Below, piece after piece: positions 23,332-32,496 of a stretch of DNA of 64,000 nt. The stretch is from Capniomyces stellatus. Lineage: Eukaryota > Kickxellomycota > Harpellomycetes > Harpellales > Legeriomycetaceae. The stretch covers positions 62,001 to 126,000 of the forward strand of contig LUVW01000023.1 of the NCBI GenBank assembly GCA_001661515.1, in the 5' to 3' direction. How positions within the stretch are numbered: position 1 is the stretch's first letter; each line of letters starts with the position of its first letter. Under the pieces are notes generated by a model, which ran no database searches, was not told where the DNA came from, and was given only the letters and a program-made list of their open reading frames with translations. The position numbers and the translations under genes are program-made.

Positions 23332-24891
23332 ATGATCGAATTAAAACATGCTTTTAAATTACTGCTGCTATACACCTTCAATGTAAAACCCGTGGCATCA
23401 AAGGAGATAGTTTTGGACTGGGACATCGGAATAGTAAAGGGCAACCCCGACGGTCTTTTTGAAAGAGAAGTTATAGGAGTGAATGGGAAATGGCCAATAG
23501 AAAAGATAGAAGGGGATCTTGGCGATGTCCTGATTATAAATGCCAAAAACAGCTTGAACAGAACAACAGCGATTCACTCTCACGGAATGAGTTTTCGGAC
23601 AAACAAGTTTTCTGATGGTGCCTTTGGAATCAATGATTGTGGGATACCGCCAGGGGAAACGGTTAGATATGTGATTCCTCTTGAGGACGAGGGAACTCAC
23701 TGGGTCCATTCGCACAATGCAGCAGACTATGGCGATGGACTGAGGACAGCGCTTATTGTTCACCCACCAAAAGACAAAAGACCGTATGCGTATGACGACG
23801 AAATCACACTGACAATGTCTGACTGGTTTCATGGGCAACTGAGCAAGCAGGTGCAGGATTTTATGGACAACAAGGTAGGGTACGAGCCGGGACCTCAGTC
23901 TGGAGTAATCAACGATAGACCGGATAATAAGTTTGACGTAAAGCCAGGGATGGTGTATAGAGTCAGACTTATCAACGTTTCGTTCAAGTCGTCGTTTTAC
24001 GTGTCTATTGACGAGCATGACATGGAGATCATCGAAGTGGACGGTACTTACCTTAAAAACAGAACCGTTGAATCAGTGTGTCTGTTCCCAGCACAAAGAG
24101 TGTCGGTGTTGATCAGAACAAAAGACACAGTGGATAAGAACTACAATATACACGTGGACATGGACCCGAGGGTGCTTGATGAGCAGCCAGCGGGATTGAA
24201 GTTGAACTACACAGCGCCTTTGATCTACAGCAACGATTCGGCTATTGCAGCGGAAAATGATAGATACTGGAATGCGCCAGACGATCTTAGCTTGGAGCCG
24301 TTGGTGCATACTGGCTACGAGGTGCCGGAAAGATCCATATATTTTGTTGCGAATATGGGGTTGCTTAGTGACACAGCGCTTCGAGGAGTTCTAAACAATC
24401 AAGCGTTTATGCATCCAAAGGTTCCAACACTATTGACTGCGCTGACAACAGGGAATCTCGCGAGTGATAAAAGCGTGTATGGTACTGATGCAAATGTGTT
24501 TGTTTTGGAGCCAAACAAGACAGTGAGAGTGATTATAGATAATCTTCAGCACGAGCCTCACCCATTCCACATCCATGGCCATAAGTTCCAGGTCTTGAGC
24601 GTGGGAGACGACAAGTTTAAGCCAGCAGATCTCGAGAACATCAAAAGTAATTGGAACCCGTTGGTGAGGGATACCGCGGTAGTGCCGGCATATGGCCACG
24701 CAGTGTTCCAGTTTGTATCGGACAACCCAGGGGCTTGGCCAATCCACTGCCACAACAACTGGCATATGGTTGCGGGAATGATGGCAGTGTTTATTGAGGA
24801 CCCAATAGGGCTACAATCGATTCAGCCAATTCCAGATGAACTGTACTTGGCAAACTGCATCAAGAATGGGCTGGGAATAACAGGAAAATAG
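23332..24891 (+). CDS. Secreted multicopper oxidase, Fet3/laccase-like
   Basis: Single exon. I start at the ATG at 23332, not the upstream in-frame one at 23257, because the protein then opens with a signal peptide (charged MIELKH, then a hydrophobic core ending near VAS), 519 residues in all. All four copper motifs are present: HSHG (82-85), HWVHSH (123-128), HPFHIHGH (410-417) and HCHNNWHMVAGM (472-483). The residue in the type-1 axial position appears to be Met 483, where Fet3 has Leu. Overall similarity is closest to fungal ferroxidases/laccases, which oxidise Fe(II) or phenols with O2. Fet3's C-terminal membrane anchor is missing and no iron permease lies nearby, so a soluble extracellular oxidase is more likely than a plasma-membrane Fet3-Ftr1 partner. 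The ferroxidase carboxylates cannot be assigned with confidence. Confidence 0.9.
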   Translation: MIELKHAFKLLLLYTFNVKPVASKEIVLDWDIGIVKGNPDGLFEREVIGVNGKWPIEKIEGDLGDVLIINAKNSLNRTTAIHSHGMSFRTNKFSDGAFGINDCGIPPGETVRYVIPLEDEGTHWVHSHNAADYGDGLRTALIVHPPKDKRPYAYDDEITLTMSDWFHGQLSKQVQDFMDNKVGYEPGPQSGVINDRPDNKFDVKPGMVYRVRLINVSFKSSFYVSIDEHDMEIIEVDGTYLKNRTVESVCLFPAQRVSVLIRTKDTVDKNYNIHVDMDPRVLDEQPAGLKLNYTAPLIYSNDSAIAAENDRYWNAPDDLSLEPLVHTGYEVPERSIYFVANMGLLSDTALRGVLNNQAFMHPKVPTLLTALTTGNLASDKSVYGTDANVFVLEPNKTVRVIIDNLQHEPHPFHIHGHKFQVLSVGDDKFKPADLENIKSNWNPLVRDTAVVPAYGHAVFQFVSDNPGAWPIHCHNNWHMVAGMMAVFIEDPIGLQSIQPIPDELYLANCIKNGLGITGK

Positions 24892-25845
24892 TGTGCCAAG
24901 TAGAAGTGTTGGTTGAACGGAGTTGGAAAACCAGAAATTAACTTATTTTAATTTAAACCATCTGCTTGATTAAGTAGTTTCCAGCAGTCTGATTTGTCTG
25001 AACGATAATTCAGCGTTTTTTTTTTTTCCTTTTTGGATATATTTTAAATATTTGCATACTTTGACCATTTTAATCACGAAAATAAAACAAAAAAAAAGTG
25101 GTGAAGGGTAGTATCATAATCAATTAAACCAAGGCTTTTTAGTAGTGATGAGAATTGTCTGGTTGGTGGTAATAGCTGTAATAGTTTAAATACTGATTTA
25201 AATATTAATATTAGTAAGAGGGAGACAATTAGCAGAGTTGAAGAATGTCTAAAAATAAACAAAACAAAGGCGGTAAAGCAGGGTTAGAGATTAAAATGTT
25301 TAGCGAATAGGATGATAGAATGGGAAAACAGATGGAGTAATTAGTGGATATTTACGTAAATTGTAAACCAAGAGAAGAAGGGACAAGGATTGAATAAATA
25401 GCCAATGTTTGAAAAGGGGTTGAAAATAGGTTGAAAATAGGTTGAAAATAGGTTGAAAATAAGTTGGAAATAAGTGGGTTAAATTAGAGCGGAAATTCAA
25501 AACAATATGCCAATAACAGAGAAGACCAAGAACGGAATGCCAAATTCAAGAAGAGCGATTAAATAAAAACAGAATAAAACGGATTGGAAATAGCATATTA
25601 GTAGTAAAATAGTGGTAGTAAAATAGAAAAGTAGCAGTGGCCTAAAAAAAAAGCGAATAGGAAATTAGAGTTGTATAATTCATTTAATAATAATACTCGA
25701 TATATATATGTTTGTTTATCAAATATATTCACAAGAAGGAATAGAAACCCGGTTCAACAATTATAAATCTAAGCAGAAACAAGCAAACGGCAAATTTATA
25801 TACACTATAGTAATACAAAGTAAATAAGTCACAAAGAAGAAAAAG
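24892..25845. other. Intergenic region with 11-bp tandem repeat
   Basis: AT-rich, no gene seen apart from the GGTTGAAAATA array at about 25417-25475. Confidence 0.6.
25417..25475. repeat. 11-bp tandem repeat (GGTTGAAAATA)
   Basis: About four near-perfect units followed by degenerate units (AAGTTGGAAAT). Intergenic. Confidence 0.85.
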
Positions 25846-27795
25846 ATGGAAAAATTTACTAAATTCACACAGGATATTGGACAAAACATGTCGCCTTTGG
25901 CCGATTTGATTGGAACCAACTTTACGCAATTGAAGCAGGTACGTTATTTTACGAATGAGTGTATATATGTATATACCGACTTTATCTTTAATAACAAACG
26001 TTGTTGGATGGCCAAGTTTTTGGCGTTTATGCTTAAACAAAGGCTATAAGAATATAGTGGTAAAAAAAAAAAAAAAAACATGAAGAGTGAAATAAAATGA
26101 AACAATAGTTTTTAAATGTGAGAGAGAGAAAGGGGGGGGGGAGAGAGAGGGAGAGAGATGAAAAAGGCGGCTAATAAAAACGTTATTGTGTGTGTAGCTT
26201 GCAACTGAAAAGCTCACCTCGACATCAGAGGTTACTGAGCTGCCAGAGGAATACCTTGCACTTGAAGGGGTAAGTGAGAAATAAATGTTGAATGAAATAG
26301 TATACTGTTAGAGTAAAATGAAAGAATATGGGAAATCTGAAAAAACGGGGAGATAGGTGAGAGGTAGTATTGGTAATTTTAAAAGAAAGAAAGTCAACAA
26401 ACTAGTATTTGTGGGGTTGTAGAGATTCAACAAGATATCATCGATTCACAGAACATTGGTGGTTATGGGCAAAAAGTATATCACAGAGGATAACAACTAC
26501 GACATGAAGAAGGTGCAGACACAGTTTGAAGATATCTCGACGAATTTGGGAGAAAAGATAAACTCGTTGGCAAGTGGTTCGACAAAGAAAGAGGTGTTGC
26601 CAAACCCAAATGAAGGGAAGTTTGAGGGAAATGGAATAGTGACAGTTTACCATAAGATATCGAAGGCAAGCATTGAAACCTCAGAGAAAGTTGGGTTGGA
26701 GGAGCCAGCAGGTAAGGAAAAGTAGATGTGGTTGTTGTGTTAGGGTTGAGTGTACTGGATATTTATATTGATGGTGCTGATACTTGATAGTATTTGGTTT
26801 AATTTGTTGTAGGATCGGCATTGTTCAAATTTGGATCTATTGAAGAAAAGATAGGAGAATACAACTTGAGAATGGTAATACTTGAAAGAACAAATCGGCA
26901 ATACTATTTTTTTTTAAAGGAGGATAGAAGAGAGGAAATGGTGGAGGCAGGTTATTGGTCGATTTTGTTTAAATGGGTTTGAAATTGATGAGAGTGTGTA
27001 TATGTATGTGTGTATTTATGATAGAACGACAAGATTAACGAATTGGCCATTGTACCATCGCAGAACTCGATTGATACGAAAATAGCAGATGTTCACGTAA
27101 GTAATAAAAATAAAATAAAGAATAAATATGAGTAGAGTATAAAAATGACAGTGTGAAATTATGTGCAGTTATTGGCAGATTTTGGCAATACAATGAAAAA
27201 GAAAGAAAAAACTAGAGAGTGTGGATGTGTAATGGATTGGAAATTAAATAGAAAGCAACAAAGGAGGTTTCAAAGTGCAGGCTTTTGTTGGATGCGGCAA
27301 AAGGGTCAGCAAAGAACAAAGTGGGCGAAAAGGCAGAGCTTGTAAGTAGATAGATAGATGGAAGAGGATAAGAATGAGTGTAGTATAAACCAAATGGGTG
27401 TTTTGGAGTTGGAATTGGAATTGGAAGTTAATGCAAAGATGGTTTTATGTTGATTAGGCAAAGGCAGAAATTGAAAAGGCAGAGAACCACCTTGTATCAG
27501 CAATGGATGAAGCAATGAGTAAAATGAGAATTGTATTGGAGTCGGCAAGTGAAAAGACCATTTAAATATATATAAATAAATATACATATAAATGTAGACT
27601 AATTTGGGGGAAATGTGTAAATGTTGTGGTATAATTTGTTTCTAGTCCGAGATATTGCAGTCAATGTCGTCGTTTGTTGCAGCGCAGTTGGAGTTCTACA
27701 AGGAATCGGCATCACTTTTATCAGACTTGGCACCAGAGATTGATGAGCTCAAGGTTACACATGAAGCACTGTACGGAAGCCAAAACAAGGCTTAA
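25846..27795 (+). CDS. BAR-domain protein, at least eight exons
   Basis: Exons 25846-25938, 26198-26269, 26423-26711, 26813-26874, 27025-27096, 27169 to about 27220, about 27256-27341, 27458-27544 and 27646-27795; about 320 residues. The spliced protein follows the fungal BAR family: MEKFTKFTQDIGQNM start, LPEEYLALEG, RFNKISSIHRTL, LLLDAAKGSAKNKVGEKAEL, and FVAAQLEFYKES near the end. It is almost entirely a predicted coiled-coil BAR dimer that binds curved membranes in endocytosis or vesicle traffic. Between 27220 and 27256 the frame must change and only a 23-35 base intron can do so. The intron after 27544 appears to use a GC donor (TCG|GCAAGT). Small exons of 60-90 bases are typical here. 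Confidence 0.82.
27545..27645 (+). other. Probable GC-AG intron in the BAR gene
   Basis: The only phase-0 join between VLES and SEILQSMSSF uses donor GCAAGT at 27545 and acceptor TTTCTAG at 27645. A GT donor four bases downstream would put the last exon in a frame that loses the BAR C-terminal signature. Confidence 0.65.
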
Positions 27796-28365
27796 ATCGG
27801 GGAGGGGGTTTGGGAGTGTGGAGAATAGTTTTGATTGACTAGTTTTACATTGGTGTCATTTTATTATTTAAATTGGCAAAGTTTGACTTTAATTTTTTAT
27901 TTTATTATTATTATTAAAAATAATATAATTATTTGGTTTTTGTTGAGATGGGCTTTGGTTGTTTAAGGGTTTTATTTTAATTATTTTTTTGGGGAGGGAG
28001 GGAGAGGGGGGAGATTATTATTGAGCAAGAGATGGATTTTCTTGGGCAAAAAGAAACAAGTAGAAGAGATTTAAATTCAGTCAAGCGAGTATTAAAATTA
28101 AAATAAACTTAAAAGAGTAAATAAATGACAGAAAATAATGTTATGGTAAAAAGTAAGAATTAGATAAATGTAAAAGGTTGGAAATAAAAAAAGGAAAAAA
28201 GAAGAAAGTTTAAATAAATAAAAGGAAGAAGAAAAAAAAAAGACCCAAGACGAAAAGTAGAGTAAAAGAGATTGTAAATGTAAAGAAAGCAACAAGGCAG
28301 TAAAGAGGAAAGTTCGAAATAGAAAGAAGAAGAAGAGGAGAGAATAAAAGGGGGAGAGATAGATA
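27796..28365. other. Intergenic
   Basis: AT-rich then purine-rich on the plus strand, leading into the synaptojanin-like gene. No gene seen. Confidence 0.6.
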
Positions 28366-31300
28366 ATGTTTTATATATTTGTGTCGAGTAACCCGCGAGA
28401 AATAGGGCTAGTGCCTGTAGAGAGTATAGAAAGAGTTCGAGAGATAAAGACGTCAGATGTAAATAGAGGGACTGAGGTTGAGGGAGGTGAAATGGAAGGA
28501 GAAGGGGGAAGGGAGGAGGATAGGGGGTATTTTTTAGCAATAGGGGTAAATTCGGCAAGTGAAGAGAAAAGACTTGAGGAAATGGAGGATTTGGAGGAGG
28601 AGGAGGAGCTTGAAGAGTTGTTGGATGAGGATGTAGAGCAGGGCAGTGTGGAAGGGAGGGAAGTAGGTGGGTTGGGGAGAGAGAGGAAGGGGAAGAAGGG
28701 CAGACGATGGGGAGAGCGAATAGGAATAAAGATAGAGATGCGGAAGGTGGAGGGGGGGTTGGAGAGGTTTGATAGGATTGGGCGGGAGGCGGTATATGGG
28801 ATAGGAGGGATAGTGGAGAATGATAAGGAGGGGTATGTGGTGTTGGTAGGTAGTAGCGAAGTAGTTGTGGGAGCGGGAAATGCGGGACGGAGTAGGAACA
28901 AAAGAGAGATTAGGAGGGTTAGAAGAGTGGTGATATTGTCGTTGGTGGATGGTAGGTATGATGAGGTTGAAAGGGATGAGGGAGTGGGTAGGGAATATAC
29001 GGGATATAGTTACGGCAATATGGATAGGAATTACGGGAGAGAAAGTGTAGGGGGAATAGAAGTGGGGATAGAAGAAGAAGGGGGAGGAGGAGTTGGAAAT
29101 GGGAATATGAGTTTTGAAAGAACGGGGTATTATGAGAGGCAAGAAATAAACAACCATGCGTGTAGTGGGATGATGAAGTTGATGGAGAAGGGGACGTTTT
29201 ACTTTAGCAAAGGGGAGAACATAGTGGACAGGCGACAGGACATACGAGTTGGAGAGAAGGTTAAGGAGATGATGTATGGGGTAGAAGAGGGTTTGAGTTT
29301 AGGTTTGGGACTAGGGGAGGTGAGAGTGAGAGTGAGAGTGGGAAAGAACAAGCAAAAGTACGTGTGGAACAGTTATATGCTCAACGTGGTAGAGCTGTAC
29401 AGAAAGAGGTTAGGGGATTTAGAGAGGAGGAGGTTTGATAGGCTGGGGTATATGGTGAAGATGATACAGGGTAACGTGAGTGTGATTGAGCAGGAGCGGT
29501 ATGGGGAGGCACTGGGTAGGATTTGGATAATTTCGCGGCTGAGTTCGGGGAGGAGCGGGACACGATTTCTGACGCGGGGGGTGGACGATGCGGGCAATGT
29601 GGCAAACGAGAGCGAGACGGAGATAGTGTGGGAGAGCGAGGAGGTGGAAGCGAGTTATGTGGTGGTGAGGGGATCGGTGCCGTTGTTCTGGACGTCAGAG
29701 GGGATGCAGATTGGAGCGCATCGGGTGCAGTTGACACGGTCGCTTGGGGCAGCGATGGGGGCGACAAAGAGACATTTTGCGGGATTACTGGGGAAGTACG
29801 GAAAAGTGATGGTAGTGAATCTGATGAAACAGGGGGCAAGCGGGGAAGAAAAGGAAAATGAGTTCTGGGTAGGGAGTGGAGGAGAGGCAGAATTGGGGGC
29901 GAGTTACAAGCAACAAGTCAGAAAGATGGGGATGGACACAGAGATGGTGGGGTACTGGGAGGTAGACTTCCACAACGCAGTTCGAGGCGGACAGTTTGGC
30001 AGGATCCGCGAGATGGTAGAAGCAATGGAGGACAAAATCAACAGACAAAAAGTGTTTGTGTACAACAAGAAACTGGAAAAAGTAGAGTCTGTCCAAGTAG
30101 GCGTGATGAGGGTCAACTGCCTAGACTGCCTAGACCGCACCAACGTTGTACAGTCAGAATTGGCGCGGTTTGTACTGGGCAACGTTTTGTTCCTGAAGCG
30201 TAAAGACGTGGTGACACAGGAGATGTTTGACTACATGGACGCCAACATAGCCCAACTGTTTGTAGCCAGTGGAAATGCTCTTTCACTGATATATACCGGA
30301 ACCAACGCTCTTAAAACCGAAATCACTTCTACCGGCAAGTCTGGCCTGACTGGGCTCATCAGCGACGCCACAAAGACGTTTGGCCGGTTTGTTCAGGGTA
30401 ACTTTGGCGACCGACTCAAGCAGGAAACTATTGACGCGATGACCGGCAACTCTGCAGGTTCAGGACCGGCGACACCTGGTTCAAAGACCGGCGATTCTAA
30501 CCCTGAAATTGACGCGTACGGCGCTATAGACCATACTCTATACTACAGCGACCCTAGTAAGCCACTGTACGACCGCTTGATGCTCAGCCGCATTAGAAGC
30601 CACAAAGTCCATAAATCCATCTCCATCATCGCCACTACCTTCAACCTGCACGGCCGCGATTGCAACCCCATGCACAGTCTTGGTTCCTGGCTCAACCTCA
30701 GCCTCCACCCTGATCGTTTGCCCGATATTGTTGCTGTTTCGTTGCAGGAAATCGTCGAGCTTAACGTTTCACAGGTTCTGGCTGCTAGCGGGGCAAACAG
30801 GCTTCTTTGGACCCGTCTGATTCTCCAGACCCTTAACCGCCACCTTCCCCCAGGAACCCCCGGTTACAGCCTGGTAACTTCCTGCCAGCTAGTGGGTATT
30901 GCCACAATAATAATCGCCAATGCTGCCACAATTCCTCTAATTGCCGATATTGACGTTGAAAAGGTCAAAACTGGTTTGATTGGCGGGCTTGCTGGTAATA
31001 AGGGCGGTATTATTGTTCATATGCGCATTGGCCTCAACAGACTTGCCATCGTCAGCTGCCACTTTGCTAGTGGTTCAACTAAAGACATTGAACGTAACAA
31101 TGACTTCAACACCATCAACGCCCGACTTCTTGCTAAATCACACCCTTCAACCAGTGTCATCTGGATGGGCGACCTCAACTACCGCGTTGATCTGCAAAAC
31201 GATGACGCTAAACTACTTATTTCCGCATCAAACATTTCCAGCCTCTTTCTATACGACCAGTTGTCTTACCAGCGCTTGTCTGGAAACATTTTTACCGCCT

Positions 31301-31587
31301 ACTCTGAAGCTCCAATCTCGTTTTTGCCTACTTACAAGTACGATTTAGGTTCTAATACTTATGACTCTAGTGAGAAAATGCGTGTTCCCTCTTGGACTGA
31401 CCGCATTCTCGCTAAAAATCTTACTCACCGTGCTTACTTTAGCGTCTCTGATATCTACATCAGCGACCATAAACCCGTTGTTGCTTATTTTGATTTTCAT
31501 CTATCATACCTAAACATCTACAATTCTATTGCTTTTCCCGAGTTTTATTCTCTTTTGCAATCTTTGGTCTCTACTGAAATGTCCTAG
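28366..31587 (+). CDS. Synaptojanin-like phosphoinositide phosphatase (Sac1 + inositol polyphosphate 5-phosphatase)
   Basis: Single exon, 1073 residues, same order as yeast Inp51/52/53 and synaptojanin. The N-terminal Sac1 domain (about 130-690) has VYGIGGIV, the conserved SGRSGTRFLTRGVDD region and the CX5R(T) catalytic loop NCLDCLDRTN near 584-593, so the Sac1 site looks active. The 5-phosphatase domain (about 760-1050) has TFNLHGRDC, VSLQEIVEL, GNKGG, WMGDLNYRV near 932 and PSWTDRIL near 1008, ending in ISDHKPVVA. It would strip phosphates from PI(4,5)P2 and PI4P in endocytosis. An acidic/Gly-rich insertion (about 40-110) breaks the Sac1 N-terminal part. No proline-rich tail. The coding strand is very G-rich up to about 30,000 and C-rich after about 30,600. 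Confidence 0.95.
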   Translation: MFYIFVSSNPREIGLVPVESIERVREIKTSDVNRGTEVEGGEMEGEGGREEDRGYFLAIGVNSASEEKRLEEMEDLEEEEELEELLDEDVEQGSVEGREVGGLGRERKGKKGRRWGERIGIKIEMRKVEGGLERFDRIGREAVYGIGGIVENDKEGYVVLVGSSEVVVGAGNAGRSRNKREIRRVRRVVILSLVDGRYDEVERDEGVGREYTGYSYGNMDRNYGRESVGGIEVGIEEEGGGGVGNGNMSFERTGYYERQEINNHACSGMMKLMEKGTFYFSKGENIVDRRQDIRVGEKVKEMMYGVEEGLSLGLGLGEVRVRVRVGKNKQKYVWNSYMLNVVELYRKRLGDLERRRFDRLGYMVKMIQGNVSVIEQERYGEALGRIWIISRLSSGRSGTRFLTRGVDDAGNVANESETEIVWESEEVEASYVVVRGSVPLFWTSEGMQIGAHRVQLTRSLGAAMGATKRHFAGLLGKYGKVMVVNLMKQGASGEEKENEFWVGSGGEAELGASYKQQVRKMGMDTEMVGYWEVDFHNAVRGGQFGRIREMVEAMEDKINRQKVFVYNKKLEKVESVQVGVMRVNCLDCLDRTNVVQSELARFVLGNVLFLKRKDVVTQEMFDYMDANIAQLFVASGNALSLIYTGTNALKTEITSTGKSGLTGLISDATKTFGRFVQGNFGDRLKQETIDAMTGNSAGSGPATPGSKTGDSNPEIDAYGAIDHTLYYSDPSKPLYDRLMLSRIRSHKVHKSISIIATTFNLHGRDCNPMHSLGSWLNLSLHPDRLPDIVAVSLQEIVELNVSQVLAASGANRLLWTRLILQTLNRHLPPGTPGYSLVTSCQLVGIATIIIANAATIPLIADIDVEKVKTGLIGGLAGNKGGIIVHMRIGLNRLAIVSCHFASGSTKDIERNNDFNTINARLLAKSHPSTSVIWMGDLNYRVDLQNDDAKLLISASNISSLFLYDQLSYQRLSGNIFTAYSEAPISFLPTYKYDLGSNTYDSSEKMRVPSWTDRILAKNLTHRAYFSVSDIYISDHKPVVAYFDFHLSYLNIYNSIAFPEFYSLLQSLVSTEMS

Positions 31588-31765
31588 ACTTTTTCTTCTT
31601 TTCTTTTCTTTTCTTTTCTTTTCTTTCTTTTTTAAAATAAAATTTCTCTTTATTATTATTATATTCTCCAACAAACTACTACTTTCTTCTAAAAATTCAA
31701 TCCTACAAAAAGTTTACTCTTCCATTTTAATTCTCTTTTTTTTTTTTTTTCCCTTCTCCCGATCC

Positions 31766-32230
31766 TTATTTGTTGCTCGCAATCTCTTGGTTCCGCTTGT
31801 TTCGAAGTACCTGCTCCAAAACTTGCAAATTATTTTGCTTCTCTGTAATAGTCTTCATCAACTTTACACTATTCTCCTGCACATAATCCGTCTTTTCCCC
31901 ATAAAACTTTTCCGCCTCTACCAACGTCTTTTCCACATAATACCCCGTCCCTACATCAACTACCACTCTCTCTATATCCTTCAAACTCCCATCCACATAC
32001 AACGAATTCGTCAACGGAACCAATACCTTATCTTGCACCTTTCCCAAATCCTTCACCACCGTCGTACAATTGCTAAATGTATGTTGCGCATGCTTCAACT
32101 TTGTATACATACTGCTCAATGTCCCTATCTCTTGCTTCAACTGCTCATGCACCCCATTCAACTGCTCTGAACTCAGATCTTCAAGTCTAATCTCTTCCCC
32201 CTTTCCCAAACCCGCCTTGTTTGCTTCCAT
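31766..32230 (-). CDS. GIM5: Prefoldin subunit 5 (Gim5)
   Basis: Single exon, 154 residues, the usual length. It is an alpha-class prefoldin: an N-terminal helix, a central beta hairpin with VLVPLTNSLYVDG and VDVGTGYYVEKT, and a C-terminal coiled-coil helix. Prefoldin is a cytosolic hexamer that hands nascent actin and tubulin to the CCT chaperonin. The gene converges on the synaptojanin-like gene with 178 bases between the stop codons. Confidence 0.95.
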   Translation of the reverse strand: MEANKAGLGKGEEIRLEDLSSEQLNGVHEQLKQEIGTLSSMYTKLKHAQHTFSNCTTVVKDLGKVQDKVLVPLTNSLYVDGSLKDIERVVVDVGTGYYVEKTLVEAEKFYGEKTDYVQENSVKLMKTITEKQNNLQVLEQVLRNKRNQEIASNK

Positions 32231-32457
32231 TTTACCTCGTTCTATTTCTTTATTCTTGTCTTTTTACTGCTTCTCTTTTAAATCTCAACCCTTGGTTTCT
32301 ACTCTTTTTTCTTTTTCTTCATCTTTTACTTTTACTTTTCTTCATCTTTTACTTTTTATTGCTTTATTTTATTTTATTTTATTTTTTATCTCCGTCACTA
32401 CTAGTATTTTATCATTATTATTTTACCAACCAATTACTGTTTTTTCTCTCTTTCTTA

Positions 32458-32496
<39 letters not shown>

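Noticed and set aside
25074..25262. Small hydrophobic minus-strand frame near 25.1-25.3 kb
   Set aside because: Composition typical of AT-rich noise; no homologue.
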